Part shown: piece by piece, positions 34,735 to 43,848 of the stretch | Position numbering within the stretch: position 1 is the stretch's first letter | Layout of the letters: every line of letters starts with the position of its first letter | Assembly: GCF_014651875.1 (NCBI RefSeq) | Contig: NZ_BMXS01000012.1 | Span: 82,999 to 146,998, forward strand | Reading direction: 5' to 3' | Length of the DNA: 64,000 nt | Source of the DNA: Litchfieldella qijiaojingensis | Lineage (GTDB): Bacteria; Pseudomonadota; Gammaproteobacteria; Pseudomonadales; Halomonadaceae | Made by a program: the position numbers and the translations under genes | The notes under the pieces: model-generated | Databases searched by the model: none | The model's input: the letters and a program-made list of their open reading frames with translations, nothing else | Told to the model about the DNA's origin: nothing

Positions 34735-36479
34735 CCTCCTTCAGCGCCGATGAACTCCGCCATTTCGATCGCGTCGCCGAGCAGCTTCGCGAGGCACCGC
34801 GTGGCCAAAAAGGCCAGATCGTGGCGCGGGCAGCTCAGTTCCTCAGCTGCTCCAAGGATCGGGTCTATCGTGGCCTCAAGGCGACAGGCTGGGACGCGCA
34901 GCGGCAGCGGCGGCGCGACCGCGGCGAAAGCCAAGTCAGCCGGGAAGAAGCAGCCACGGTGGCCAGCATCATGCGCCAGAGCACCCGCGACAGCGGCAAG
35001 CGACTGCTGTCGATCGAAGACGCCCTGGAGATTGCTCTAGCGAATCCCGCTAGCGGTGTCACCACGCGGGCCTCGGCGGATACCTATGCTCGGGTGATGC
35101 GTGAGCATGGCCTGCATCCGGACCAGGTGAGCCGGGCCACCCCGTACACTCAGATGCGCAGCCAGTACCCCAACCACGTGCATCAGTTCGACGTCTCGGT
35201 CTGTGTGCTCTATTACCTGGACAAGGGCGGTCTGGCAGTGATGGATGCCAAGCGCTTCTACAAGAACAAGCCAGAGAACGCCGCCAAGGTGGTCAACCAA
35301 CGTGTGCTGCGCTATCTGATCACCGATCACTACAGCGGGGCATTTTACGTCGAGTACTTCCTGGCCGCCGGCGAAGATCAGGAGACGCTGTTCGAGTTCC
35401 TGATGCACGCCTGGCCGGAGCGCGACCATCCGCATGACCCCTTCCACGGGGTGCCGCAGATGATGGTGTGGGATGCTGGCAGCGCCAACCAGTCGCACCT
35501 GATCCGCAATCTGCTGGATCAGCTGCAGGTGACGCACTGGGCCCATACCCCAGGACAGCCCCGCAGCAAGGGTCAGGTGGAGCGCACCCATGACCTGGTC
35601 GAGCGCGGTTTCGAAGGCCGTCTGTCACTGATGAAGGTGGAAAGCCTGGAGGCTCTGAATGCGGCGGCCCATACCTGGATGCGCCATTTCAGCGCCACCA
35701 AGATCCACTCCCGCACCCGCAGCACCCGCTATGGCCTATGGCAGACCATCAGGCCCGAGCAGCTGCGACTGTGCCCGCCTCGGGAGTTGTGCGAGCAGCT
35801 ACTGCGCACCAAGCCCGAGCCGCGCAAAGTGCGGGGTGACCTGACGATCTCTTACGCCATCAAGGGTTTCGACTCGGCGACTTACTCTGTGGCCGATCTG
35901 CCCGGGGTGCGCGTCGGCGAGACAGTGACCGTCACGGTGAATCCCTATCGGGCACCCAATGTGTTCGTGGCCCTGGAGGAGGATGGCGAGCAGATCGAGT
36001 GCCTCCCCATGGAGCGCGATGCTGCCGGCTTCTACATGGATAGCCCAGTGTTCGGCGCGAGCTACGCCGCTAAGCCGGATACTGACGTGGACACCAACCG
36101 CAAGGCCATGGACAAGGCAGCCTACGGTGCCGAGACCCAGCAGGAGGTCGACAAGGCACGGAGTAAGCGGCAAACGCCCTTCAATGGCGAGATAGACCCG
36201 ATCGGATACCTGGCAGCCGAAACCCTACCGGCCTTCATGGCGCGCCGTGGAACGCCGCTGGACGTGGCCAAGGCCGCCTCTGTCTCCCTGGCTCCGCTAC
36301 CGATGATCGAGGCGCTGAAGCGGCTACGTGCGCAACTTGGCCGAGGCTTGACTCCAGAGGAGAGCGACTTGGTGAAACAGCGGCATCCGGAAGGGGTGCC
36401 GGAAGACGAACTCGACGACCTGGTGGCCTGGCTGGTTGAACAGCCCAGAGCGCCCAAGGCCGTCGCCCTGGCCCGCTAA
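34731..36479 (+). CDS. DDE transposase of the phage element (MuA/Tn552-like)
   Basis: A 582-residue integrase-core (rve) transposase. The catalytic triad is visible as Asp in HVHQFDVSVCV, Asp in MMVWDAGSANQ and Glu in PRSKGQVERTHDLVE, with the spacing usual for this superfamily. An N-terminal DNA-binding region (about 1-130) and a C-terminal beta-barrel region (about 360-430) flank the core. It should bind the terminal repeats and catalyse integration and replicative transposition. The ATG overlaps the stop of the coiled-coil gene (ATGA). The reading frame is intact, so transposition may still occur. Confidence 0.92.
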   Translation: MTSFSADELRHFDRVAEQLREAPRGQKGQIVARAAQFLSCSKDRVYRGLKATGWDAQRQRRRDRGESQVSREEAATVASIMRQSTRDSGKRLLSIEDALEIALANPASGVTTRASADTYARVMREHGLHPDQVSRATPYTQMRSQYPNHVHQFDVSVCVLYYLDKGGLAVMDAKRFYKNKPENAAKVVNQRVLRYLITDHYSGAFYVEYFLAAGEDQETLFEFLMHAWPERDHPHDPFHGVPQMMVWDAGSANQSHLIRNLLDQLQVTHWAHTPGQPRSKGQVERTHDLVERGFEGRLSLMKVESLEALNAAAHTWMRHFSATKIHSRTRSTRYGLWQTIRPEQLRLCPPRELCEQLLRTKPEPRKVRGDLTISYAIKGFDSATYSVADLPGVRVGETVTVTVNPYRAPNVFVALEEDGEQIECLPMERDAAGFYMDSPVFGASYAAKPDTDVDTNRKAMDKAAYGAETQQEVDKARSKRQTPFNGEIDPIGYLAAETLPAFMARRGTPLDVAKAASVSLAPLPMIEALKRLRAQLGRGLTPEESDLVKQRHPEGVPEDELDDLVAWLVEQPRAPKAVALAR

Positions 36480-36495
36480 GCATGGAGGAATTGGA

Positions 36496-37740
36496 ATGCT
36501 TGCAACCCAGACTCAACCAGTAACTGAAGGGCAGTCGAACAGCCAGCCGATCAAGGCGAGAAGGCTCCTAATGGCGCTCGGCGTGCGGCAAGCCGATCTA
36601 TCGAAGCACGTCGTGCTATCGAGTGGCCGGCACCCTTCCAAGCCCATCATTACCGGCATCCTTGCACGCAATACCTGGCCGGGAAGAACACCGCGGGGAT
36701 TTCTGCAGCAGCAGATAGCCGATTACCTGCGCCAGGCGGGTGCCAGTGAAAAGGAGATAGCTGTGGCATTTGAGATTGACGACGAGAGCTCCGACCAGGT
36801 GCGCCCGATCCGCCAAGATAACGCGCACTCTGGCCGAAGCCCCGCTCCGATCGCCATAGAAGAGAATCAACTACCGGAGAAAGTTATGCTAACACAGACC
36901 GCGCGCCGCCATTTCGGCCTGTTCCGCGACCCCTTCATGGACGATGTCCAGGGGGCTGAAGACGTGTTCCTAGCGCCTGATCAGCGCTACATCCGTGAGC
37001 ACATGTTCAGCACTGCCAAGCATGGCGGCTTCCTGGCGGTAATCGGCGAGTCCGGTGCCGGCAAGAGCGTGTTGCGTCGCGACCTGATCGACCGCATCCA
37101 GCGCGAGGAGCACGCCATCACGCCGATTTTCCCTCGCACCATCGACAAGGAGCGCCTGACGGCCAGCGCCGTCTGCGACGCCATCATCGAGGATATCTCC
37201 CAGGAGCGGCCCAAGCGCTCGCTGGAAGCCAAGGCGCGCCAGATCGAGCGGTTGCTGACCGGCTCCAGCCGTGGCGGCAACAGCCACGTGCTGATCATCG
37301 AAGAGGCTCATGACTTGACCGTCGCGACGCTGAAGTACCTCAAGCGCTTCTGGGAGCTGGAGGACGGTTTCCGGCGTCTGATTGCGATCATCCTGATTGG
37401 CCAGCCCGAGCTGAAAGGCACCCTGGACGAGCGCCGCAACTGGCAGGCACGCGAGGTGATACGCCGTATTGAGGTTGCCGAACTCGCACCACTCGACAGC
37501 CATCTGGAAGCGTATCTGGCGATGAAGCTCAAGCGGCTGGGCAAAGAAGCCGGGGAAGTTCTCGAAGCTGATGCATACGACGCCATGCGTGAGCGTCTCA
37601 CGCTTCAGAGCCGCAGCAGCCGGGTCCCGATCTCCATGCTGTATCCGCTCGTAGTAAACAACTTCACAGTGAAATGTATGAACCTGGCTGCCGAGCTCGG
37701 ACAGCGCAGGGTTAACGCCGATGTGGTCAAGGGAGCCTAA
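36496..37740 (+). CDS. AAA+ ATPase transposition protein (MuB/TniB-like)
   Basis: A 414-residue ATPase that in Mu/B3-type phages selects target DNA and activates the transposase. An N-terminal DNA-binding-like region (about 1-110) precedes the AAA+ part, with Walker A GESGAGKSV (about 188-196), Walker B HVLIIEEAHDL and sensor segment IILIGQPEL. ATG 36496 has GGAGG 6 bases upstream; an upstream in-frame start inside the transposase gene is unlikely. The gene follows the transposase by 16 bases. Confidence 0.9.
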   Translation: MLATQTQPVTEGQSNSQPIKARRLLMALGVRQADLSKHVVLSSGRHPSKPIITGILARNTWPGRTPRGFLQQQIADYLRQAGASEKEIAVAFEIDDESSDQVRPIRQDNAHSGRSPAPIAIEENQLPEKVMLTQTARRHFGLFRDPFMDDVQGAEDVFLAPDQRYIREHMFSTAKHGGFLAVIGESGAGKSVLRRDLIDRIQREEHAITPIFPRTIDKERLTASAVCDAIIEDISQERPKRSLEAKARQIERLLTGSSRGGNSHVLIIEEAHDLTVATLKYLKRFWELEDGFRRLIAIILIGQPELKGTLDERRNWQAREVIRRIEVAELAPLDSHLEAYLAMKLKRLGKEAGEVLEADAYDAMRERLTLQSRSSRVPISMLYPLVVNNFTVKCMNLAAELGQRRVNADVVKGA

Positions 37741-37743
37741 TGA

Positions 37744-38016
37744 ATGAATGATACTGCTGTAGCTGCTGCTCAGGTGAGCCGGGCGAAGTTTGATAACGAT
37801 CTGAAGCAGATGGAGCTGACGCAGAGTGTGGAGGCGCTGGAGGCGCTGATCGATACCGTCTTACGTGCGGGTTACCTGGATGACCTTGTAGGGGCGCACC
37901 CTCAGGTCGAGCGGGTTCTATCGATACTCAATGTCTGCCAGGAGAAGGCGGTGCAGGCATCAGAATTAAGCCGGCGGTGCGAGGAGATTTGGGCCGGCTC
38001 GGCTAACGGCCCCTAG
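37744..38016 (+). CDS. Small helical phage protein, function unknown
   Basis: A 90-residue, mainly helical protein (MELTQSVEALEALIDTVL and VERVLSILNVCQEKAVQASEL) without a recognised family. It starts 4 bases after the ATPase stop and ends just before a hairpin, so it is the last gene of the early transposition operon. Confidence 0.65.
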   Translation: MNDTAVAAAQVSRAKFDNDLKQMELTQSVEALEALIDTVLRAGYLDDLVGAHPQVERVLSILNVCQEKAVQASELSRRCEEIWAGSANGP

Positions 38017-38028
38017 GAGCCTCTCTAA

Positions 38029-38050
38029 GGCCCTCAGGGATTCGAGGGCC
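38029..38050 (+). terminator. Hairpin after the transposition operon
   Basis: GGCCCTC (38029-38035) pairs with GAGGGCC (38044-38050) over 8 bases, 13 bases after the preceding stop. There is no long T-run directly after it, so activity is uncertain. Confidence 0.5.
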
Positions 38051-38122
38051 TAACGGTTCGGCTGAAAATAGTTAAACAGTTCTGAGCGATTTTAAACGGG
38101 TTTTAATCGAGGGGCTGCGGCC

Positions 38123-38530
38123 ATGCTCTACCCAACTAAGCTGAAACTGCTGCACGTAGCCAAGAAACAGCTTGGCTTCGATGATGGCGACTGGCGAGAC
38201 CTGCTCGAAGAAGTGGCAGGTTGCCGTAGCTCACGTGAGTTGGATCTTGCGGGCTTCGAGTCAGTGATGCGCTGCTTGAACCAGCTGGGCTTCAAGTCCA
38301 CCTGTGCGGCTGGTCCTTACGGTCGCCGCGAGGGGATGGCAACGCCGGAGCAGATCCGGCTGATTCAGCGGCTGTGGAGTGACTATAGCCTAACCGATGA
38401 GCCCAGGGCGCTAGATCATTGGCTGGAGCACAGCTTCGGAATCTCCAGTTTGCGTTTCGCCAACGCTGGTACCGCCGGAAAGGCCATCACTGCTCTGAAA
38501 AGGATGGTAGCGCGTCGCCAGCAGGCGTAG
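38123..38530 (+). CDS. GemA-like phage protein (DUF1018)
   Basis: A 135-residue protein matching the Mu gp16/GemA-like family (DUF1018): LKLLHVAKKQLGFDDGDWRDLLEEVAGCRSSRELD, FESVMRCLNQLGF, then ATPEQIRLIQRLWSDYSL and ALDHWLEHSFGISSLRFANAGTAGKAITALKRM. In Mu, GemA affects host gene expression and DNA supercoiling. It sits between the transposition genes and Mor, which is the Mu order. Confidence 0.88.
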   Translation: MLYPTKLKLLHVAKKQLGFDDGDWRDLLEEVAGCRSSRELDLAGFESVMRCLNQLGFKSTCAAGPYGRREGMATPEQIRLIQRLWSDYSLTDEPRALDHWLEHSFGISSLRFANAGTAGKAITALKRMVARRQQA

Positions 38531-38771
38531 CGATGCATCCAACCGGGTGCGCCCTGCAAGCCGCTATCGCCCCCCCTCTTGCTCCAGGACGATAGTATCT
38601 CGCCAAACCAAGTCCAACCTTCGCTTCTCCCTGGCGCCGACATGAGTCAACTTCCTTCCTCATGCGGGCTCCAATCCTCTCTCCCAGCAGCTCCTCTCAG
38701 CTGAAGTCCTTCTTGTTACCCGTGCAGCGCTTCTGCGGTCTTCTATGCGAAGGCCTTCAGCGGAGAGCGCA

Positions 38772-39209
38772 ATGGAACAGAGTTTGGATGAGATCAGTAT
38801 CGCCGACGCCTGTCGGGATGGGGTAATCACCAGCGAGGAACTGCTAGCGGAGTCTGGCGAGAGCTTCGGAGACCTGGTGCAGGCGTGCGGAGAGATGGCT
38901 GCTCGACTGGTCGATGCTTATGGCGGTACTCGCCTCTATGTTCCTTGTCAGCTAGATCCCGGTGGCCGACTGGCACAGGAACTCGGTGAGCAGTCCGCAC
39001 GGACCCTTATCAGCCTATGTGAGGGGGAAGATGTTGTTGTCCCGCGACTGATGTCGCTGCGTCGAATGATCCGCAACAAGAAAATCGTAGCGCTCCATGC
39101 GAATGGTGCCAGCCCCCCCAAGCTCGCCCTGCATTTCAATCTAACGGAGCGGCAGATTCAAAGCATTCTTCGCCGGCATAGAGCCGGGGCAGAGAGAAAC
39201 ACTGTTTAG
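38772..39209 (+). CDS. Mor-like middle-operon transcription activator
   Basis: A 145-residue protein with the Mor/C-type pattern: an N-terminal dimerisation part ending in YGGTRLYVPC (the conserved GG..iYIP), and a C-terminal helix-turn-helix (NKKIVALHANGASPPKLALHFNLTERQIQSILRRH). Mor activates the middle promoter of Mu with host sigma-70 polymerase. ATG 38772 has GGAG 6 bases upstream, so an in-frame ATG 27 bases earlier is not used. The 240 bases before it hold no gene and may contain a promoter. The next gene is already the capsid gene, so the lysis and packaging genes normally in between are missing. Confidence 0.85.
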   Translation: MEQSLDEISIADACRDGVITSEELLAESGESFGDLVQACGEMAARLVDAYGGTRLYVPCQLDPGGRLAQELGEQSARTLISLCEGEDVVVPRLMSLRRMIRNKKIVALHANGASPPKLALHFNLTERQIQSILRRHRAGAERNTV

Positions 39210-39273
39210 GCGGTCATTCGACCTTGCCTGATCGAAACGAGTCATTAAATCCAAGTTACGAGGTGTTTAAACG

Positions 39274-40212
39274 ATGGGTATGAATACCAGTCAAGCGCGC
39301 GTCATCGATCCTGTACTTAGTGATGTGGCGCAGGGCTACCGTCACCCGGAGCATGTGGGGAGCGTTCTGTTCCCTCGGGTATCGGTGCTGGCGCATGGCG
39401 GCAAGATCATCGAGTTCGGCCGAGAGTCGTTCAAGCGTCATAAAACACGGCGAGCCCCCGGCTCCAATACCCGGCGCATCCAGTTTGGTTATGAAGGCAA
39501 GTCCTTCGTTCTCGTTCAGGATGCTCTAGAAGGCATGGTGACACTGGAGCACCTACAAGATGCTAGTGAAGTGCCCGGTATTGATATGGGCACGGTCGCG
39601 GTCAACGAGGTGATGGACATTCTCTCGCTGGCCCTGGAGATCGAGCAGGCCAATCTCGCCACCAATCCAGCCAACTATGGCATCAACAACAAGATTACCC
39701 TGTCTGGTACCGATCGGTGGTCGGACCCCAACTCCGATCCGGCGAAACAGGTCCGAGAGTATCGTGAGGCCATCCGCACCAAGGTTGGGATGCGGCCCAA
39801 TGTTATGGAGGTTTCGGCTTCTGGCTTCAATGCTCTATGCGAGCATCCCAAGATCCTGGAGCGGTTCAAGTACACCTCTAATAACTCGGTCACGGCTGAC
39901 ATGCTGGCTAAATTGTTCAATCTGCGTCAGCTGGTGGTCGGCGAAGCGGTCTACATGGACGAGGGCAGCGAGGAAATGCACGACGTGTGGGGGAACGCGG
40001 CGGTGCTGGCCTATGTGCCCGAGCGAATCGGCTCCCACCGTACGCCTTCATTTGGTTACACCTACGCCTATGAGGGCCACCCCCTAGTTGAAGAGCCCTA
40101 TGTCGATCGCAACGCCAAGAGCTGGATCTACCCAGTGACTTATGATCGGGCACCGGTTTTGTCTGGCATCGAATCTGGCTTCCTTGTTCAGGACTTGGTT
40201 GTTGAAGGTTAA
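39274..40212 (+). CDS. Phage major capsid protein
   Basis: A 312-residue protein of the type annotated as major capsid in transposable phages. N-terminal parts are DPVLSDVAQGYRHPEHVGSVLFPRV and RRIQFGYEGKSFVLVQDALEGMV. The later segments ERFKYTSNNSVTADMLAKLFNLRQLVVGEAVY and DVWGNAAVLAYVPE fit an HK97-like capsid fold. AGGTG lies upstream of the ATG. The gene is intact, but no scaffold/protease, portal or terminase is encoded nearby, so heads could be made only with a helper's proteins. Confidence 0.82.
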   Translation: MGMNTSQARVIDPVLSDVAQGYRHPEHVGSVLFPRVSVLAHGGKIIEFGRESFKRHKTRRAPGSNTRRIQFGYEGKSFVLVQDALEGMVTLEHLQDASEVPGIDMGTVAVNEVMDILSLALEIEQANLATNPANYGINNKITLSGTDRWSDPNSDPAKQVREYREAIRTKVGMRPNVMEVSASGFNALCEHPKILERFKYTSNNSVTADMLAKLFNLRQLVVGEAVYMDEGSEEMHDVWGNAAVLAYVPERIGSHRTPSFGYTYAYEGHPLVEEPYVDRNAKSWIYPVTYDRAPVLSGIESGFLVQDLVVEG

Positions 40213-40232
40213 TTTACCACGGAGTAATAGCC

Positions 40233-40463
40233 ATGGGTGATTCACGACAATTACTGGGAATGCTCGAAGATTTGAACTCGGCAAGACTTAATAGATGGAC
40301 AAGCAGTGAACTCGAAAGGTTTTCTCTGCTTTGTCGCCGATGGGCGGCCAGGGCAGAGCAGGAAGTGATGCATCGGAAAATCGCCCAGAGCGGCAAGCCA
40401 GCCAACTACTCCGAGCGGCACCGGCTGCGCGAAATTGGTGTCGTCAGCTTCGAGCTTGAATAA
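40233..40463 (+). CDS. Small phage protein, function unknown
   Basis: A 76-residue protein rich in Arg, Leu and Glu (LNSARLNRWTSSELERFSLLCRRWAARAEQEVMH), with no recognised family. GGAG lies about 8 bases before the ATG and it follows the capsid gene by 20 bases, where head-completion genes would be expected in full phages. Confidence 0.6.
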   Translation: MGDSRQLLGMLEDLNSARLNRWTSSELERFSLLCRRWAARAEQEVMHRKIAQSGKPANYSERHRLREIGVVSFELE

Positions 40464-40560
40464 GGGGCGTCTTACAACTGAGCCAGGCTGTGAAACCGAG
40501 CCTGAGCCTGGATGTAGGATCGCTTAGTAAAAAATGCTATTGAGCTTTTAGAAGGCCCCC

Positions 40561-40917
40561 ATGGAATATCCAAGCGAAAACATCATGCAAGAGAATGCAA
40601 TGGCAGAGCGTATCGAGCATACCGGCGACAGTGTCATTGTGACGCTTCACGAACCGCTCATCTTTACGGCCAGCAAGCTCGATGGCGAGCGCACCCTGGA
40701 ACGGCTCACCATGCCCAAAAAGATCAAAGGCAAGCACCTGATAGCCACCGATCAAGCGCAAGGCGAAATGGGGAAGGCCCTCGCCTTGCTCGCAAAACTG
40801 GCAGGTATCCCGCGCCATGCCGCACATGAGTTGTCAGGACGAGACATTGATTTGTGCATGGAGGCGCTCGAACCCTACCTGCCCGGTCGCAAAACTAGCG
40901 GCAGTGCTGACGAGTGA
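40561..40917 (+). CDS. Phage tail assembly protein (Mu gp41-like)
   Basis: A 118-residue protein resembling the Mu gp41 / TAC_7-type tail assembly chaperones. It has VIVTLHEPLIFTASKLDGERTLERLTMPKKIKGKHLIATD followed by ALLAKLAGIPRHAAHELSGRDIDLCMEALEPYL. Such proteins escort the tape-measure protein during tail building, and this one directly precedes the tape-measure gene. AAGG lies before ATG 40561; in-frame ATGs at codons 9 and 14 are alternatives. No tail tube or sheath gene is present. Confidence 0.82.
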   Translation: MEYPSENIMQENAMAERIEHTGDSVIVTLHEPLIFTASKLDGERTLERLTMPKKIKGKHLIATDQAQGEMGKALALLAKLAGIPRHAAHELSGRDIDLCMEALEPYLPGRKTSGSADE

Positions 40918-40975
40918 GCTGCATTGACCACCGGCGCGGTCCAAGCGGGCCGCGTAATCGGGGAGGAACGTACCG

Positions 40976-42808
40976 ATGAGCAGCATGGTAACCAGTATCG
41001 TCATGGAGCTGGTGGACCGCGTCACGAGACCGGCGCGGCGAATTCAGCAGACCCTTTCGGGCCTCGGTCGTAAAGCCGGCCTAGACCGCCTGGCGAACTC
41101 TGCGCGACGGGTAGGCGCGACGGTCGGCACTTCTATTGAACGCCTTCGCAGCCTGACCCAGGGACTTGCGGTCATGAGCGGCGCGGTCGCGGGGGCGGTA
41201 TGGGGCACTGAACGGTTGGTGTCCGGGGTCACCGACGTCGGCACTGCCGTGCAGGAGAGTGCCGAGCGGCTGGGCGTGGGCACTACCTGGCTGCAGGAAT
41301 GGCAAAGTGTCGGTAGGCGATTCGGCGTACAGAACGATGCCTTGGCCGATGGCTTAAAAGAGTTGGGCCTGCGCGCCGATGAATTCGTAATGACGGCCGG
41401 GGGCCCAGCTGCCGAGGCGTTCGGGCGGCTTGGCATCGGCATCGAGGAGCTTCGCAAAACTGGAGGACGTACCGAGGCGCTGTTCGACCTGGTGCGCGGT
41501 CGTCTGGGTGAGGTGCAGAACATGGCGGCCCGCCAGAGAATCTTTGATGAGATCTTCGGTGGCCAGGGCGGCGAGCAGATGGTAGCCATGCTGGGCGCTA
41601 CGCGGGAGGAGGTAGAAGCCATAATGCGCTCTGCCCAGCAGCGCGGTGAGATCCTTAGTCCTGAGGAGATCGAGAACTCCCGCAAGTACACCAACCAGAT
41701 GGGCGACCTGCGAAAGGTTCTGTTTGGCATACAGACCGCCGTGGTGGGCGAGCTGCTGCCGGCAATCAATGGCTGGATCGAGCGCATGGGCTTGCTGGGT
41801 CAGGTTAACCGCAAGGCGGTGGCAAGTGACATTGTGGACGGTATCCGCAATATATGGCGCCGCATAGAAATGGTTGGCTCTGCTGTTTCTTGGGCAGCCG
41901 AGCGAGTAGGAGGGTTCGGGAATCTGCTGACGATGCTCGCGGGCCTATTGGCCGGCCGGTTCTTGCTCTCCATCGTACGCTCGGTTGGTGCGGTGCTGAG
42001 CTTTGGCAAAGAGTTGGCGTTGATGGCTGCTAGGGCTATACCTGCAGCTATTGCTGGCATACGGGCGCTGTCGTTGGCACTCTTGACTACCCCCGTGGGC
42101 TGGATCATCACCGCCATAACCGCTGTGGCGGGTGCGGTCTACCTCATCTATCGTCACTGGGATTCGATCGGCCCTTGGTTCCAAGAATTATGGGAAGGCA
42201 TCACGGCATGGTTCACCCAGGGCATCGGCGGCATCATGCGCGACCTGGCGTCATGGAGCCCTGCGGGGCTGCTGCTGCGAGCGATAGATGAGATATTCAA
42301 TCTGTTCGGCGCTCGTCCACTGACGGAGGTCGCCAGCGAGTGGATCGATACCCTGCTGGATGGCGTGGCCAACGCTTGGGAGGCGTTGCCCACCTGGGTG
42401 GAAGGTCGCTTCGAGGCATTGCGTGAGATATTCGCCAGTTTCTCGCTGGGCGAAATCGGCGGCGCTTGGATCGATAGCCTGCGCACCGGCATCGCCGAGG
42501 AGTGGGAGGGCCTGACCAACTGGCTTTCCAGCAAGATCGACGGCCTGACCGCCTGGCTGCCAGATTGGGTCAAGGATGGCCTGGGCATTGAGGGAGCGCC
42601 CCAGGCGTCAGGTTCGCCGGAGGCGGCGCTAGGTGCGCCGGTGGGTGGCGATCGTCAGGCAGCACTGCCCGCCCAGGCTCGTGCCGACGTCGGTGGCGAG
42701 CTGCGCATCGTGGTGGATTCGGAGGGGCGCCCCCGTGTGGCCGAGGCGCGGCGCAACGGAGGCATGGACTTCAATGTGGAGTCGGGAATGCTAGGGGTGA
42801 TGCCTTAG
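40976..42808 (+). CDS. Phage tail tape-measure protein
   Basis: A 610-residue protein, short for a tape measure but intact. It begins with VTSIVMELVDRVTRPARRIQQTLSGLG, contains AVQESAERLGVGTTWLQEWQSVGRRFGVQNDALADGLKELGLRADEF, and has hydrophobic central segments (about 310-390). Repeated tryptophan-rich helices follow (WFQELWEGITAWF, AWEALPTWVEGRF, EWEGLTNWLSSKI). Tape measures set tail length and span the tube. GGAGG precedes the ATG by about 7 bases. The stop overlaps that of the convergent gene by 4 bases. Confidence 0.88.
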   Translation: MSSMVTSIVMELVDRVTRPARRIQQTLSGLGRKAGLDRLANSARRVGATVGTSIERLRSLTQGLAVMSGAVAGAVWGTERLVSGVTDVGTAVQESAERLGVGTTWLQEWQSVGRRFGVQNDALADGLKELGLRADEFVMTAGGPAAEAFGRLGIGIEELRKTGGRTEALFDLVRGRLGEVQNMAARQRIFDEIFGGQGGEQMVAMLGATREEVEAIMRSAQQRGEILSPEEIENSRKYTNQMGDLRKVLFGIQTAVVGELLPAINGWIERMGLLGQVNRKAVASDIVDGIRNIWRRIEMVGSAVSWAAERVGGFGNLLTMLAGLLAGRFLLSIVRSVGAVLSFGKELALMAARAIPAAIAGIRALSLALLTTPVGWIITAITAVAGAVYLIYRHWDSIGPWFQELWEGITAWFTQGIGGIMRDLASWSPAGLLLRAIDEIFNLFGARPLTEVASEWIDTLLDGVANAWEALPTWVEGRFEALREIFASFSLGEIGGAWIDSLRTGIAEEWEGLTNWLSSKIDGLTAWLPDWVKDGLGIEGAPQASGSPEAALGAPVGGDRQAALPAQARADVGGELRIVVDSEGRPRVAEARRNGGMDFNVESGMLGVMP

Positions 42809-43560
42809 TCCAGCGGTGCGATGCTACTAAAGCGAACGATGAACTCGGGCTCCATGACGGAGCCCCTTTCCGTCATGCTGCCTTCATCCCTAAGGCGGCC
42901 TGAAAAAGTGACCGCTGTTCCCTCGGATAGCTCGGCCAAGGCCACGTAGAGGTCTGAATCATGCGGAATAAGGGTCTTGGCCTCCATATCTGAAAGGGCG
43001 TTGTTCCATGTTTTGAAAACCACCTGGTCATTGCCTCGTATGGTGACGATAGCGTTGCCATCCCCGTTGGTCCCCAGGGTTTCCAAGATGCCCACCCAGT
43101 TCGTGACCAAGCCGCCTTCGCCTACAAATTCGCGTGATGCCACCTTTCGCTCCCTGTCAATGCGAGACTGGACAAGTTCATTGGGGGCCTCGTCGTACTG
43201 GGCGGCAGCGTCAGCCATGACAGCAAGAAAGTTTCTCTGGTTAGCCGGCATCTCAGCCGCTACCCGCTCGAAAGATGAGAGTGGCTCAGGTTCAGCCTCC
43301 GGCTCCGGCTCGGTAGCTGCGACCGCAGCACCGCTATCGCTTTGCTGGGTAGTTGCACCCTCCGTAACCTGCTCTTGATCCTCGCTATCCACAGAGAGCC
43401 CAAAGCCTATGAAAGAGACCACGACGATAGCTGAGTAGATGCCGATCGCACTCAGGCGCTTGGGCGAGGGGGACCACGGCAGGGCCCAGCGGGGGTTGAT
43501 AACGCCAACAATCAGTGCCAGAACGGCAATCAACAGGACGGCAATAAAAAGATCCGACAT
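42805..43560 (-). CDS. Membrane-anchored protein with acidic linker and OB-like C-terminal domain
   Basis: A 251-residue protein at the right end of the element, on the opposite strand to the phage genes. Two hydrophobic helices (about 4-22 and 37-55) are followed by an acidic, Pro/Glu-rich linker (EPEPEAEPEP). The C-terminal domain has WVGILETL, VVFKTWNN and the ending FIVRFSSIAPLD, a pattern recalled from uncharacterised bacterial membrane proteins. The start at 43560 follows GGAGAGGG. Its position and orientation are those of a cargo (moron) gene carried for the lysogen; function unknown. Confidence 0.75.
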   Translation of the reverse strand: MSDLFIAVLLIAVLALIVGVINPRWALPWSPSPKRLSAIGIYSAIVVVSFIGFGLSVDSEDQEQVTEGATTQQSDSGAAVAATEPEPEAEPEPLSSFERVAAEMPANQRNFLAVMADAAAQYDEAPNELVQSRIDRERKVASREFVGEGGLVTNWVGILETLGTNGDGNAIVTIRGNDQVVFKTWNNALSDMEAKTLIPHDSDLYVALAELSEGTAVTFSGRLRDEGSMTERGSVMEPEFIVRFSSIAPLD

Positions 43561-43848
43561 CAGTTCCCTCTCCATTAAGTTTTGCTTGACGATACCATTG
43601 GCCACACCGGCATGCGATTGCAGTGGCAGAAGGCCTCAATAACGCTATCGGCAGAAGCGAGTCGATCCTTACCCTTGGAGCCGAAATGGCACAGCCAGCA
43701 GCCTGGGGACGATGTGATCAGGGCGCGGTCGACGGCTGAGGTCAAAGTCAAGCAGTTGGAGATGAGGTAGCTTGAGGTGGCTGGCAGCCCCTATGTCATT
43801 TCAATTCTTGGGTTCGCCAGCTCACAGAATGAAAAATACGAATATGGC

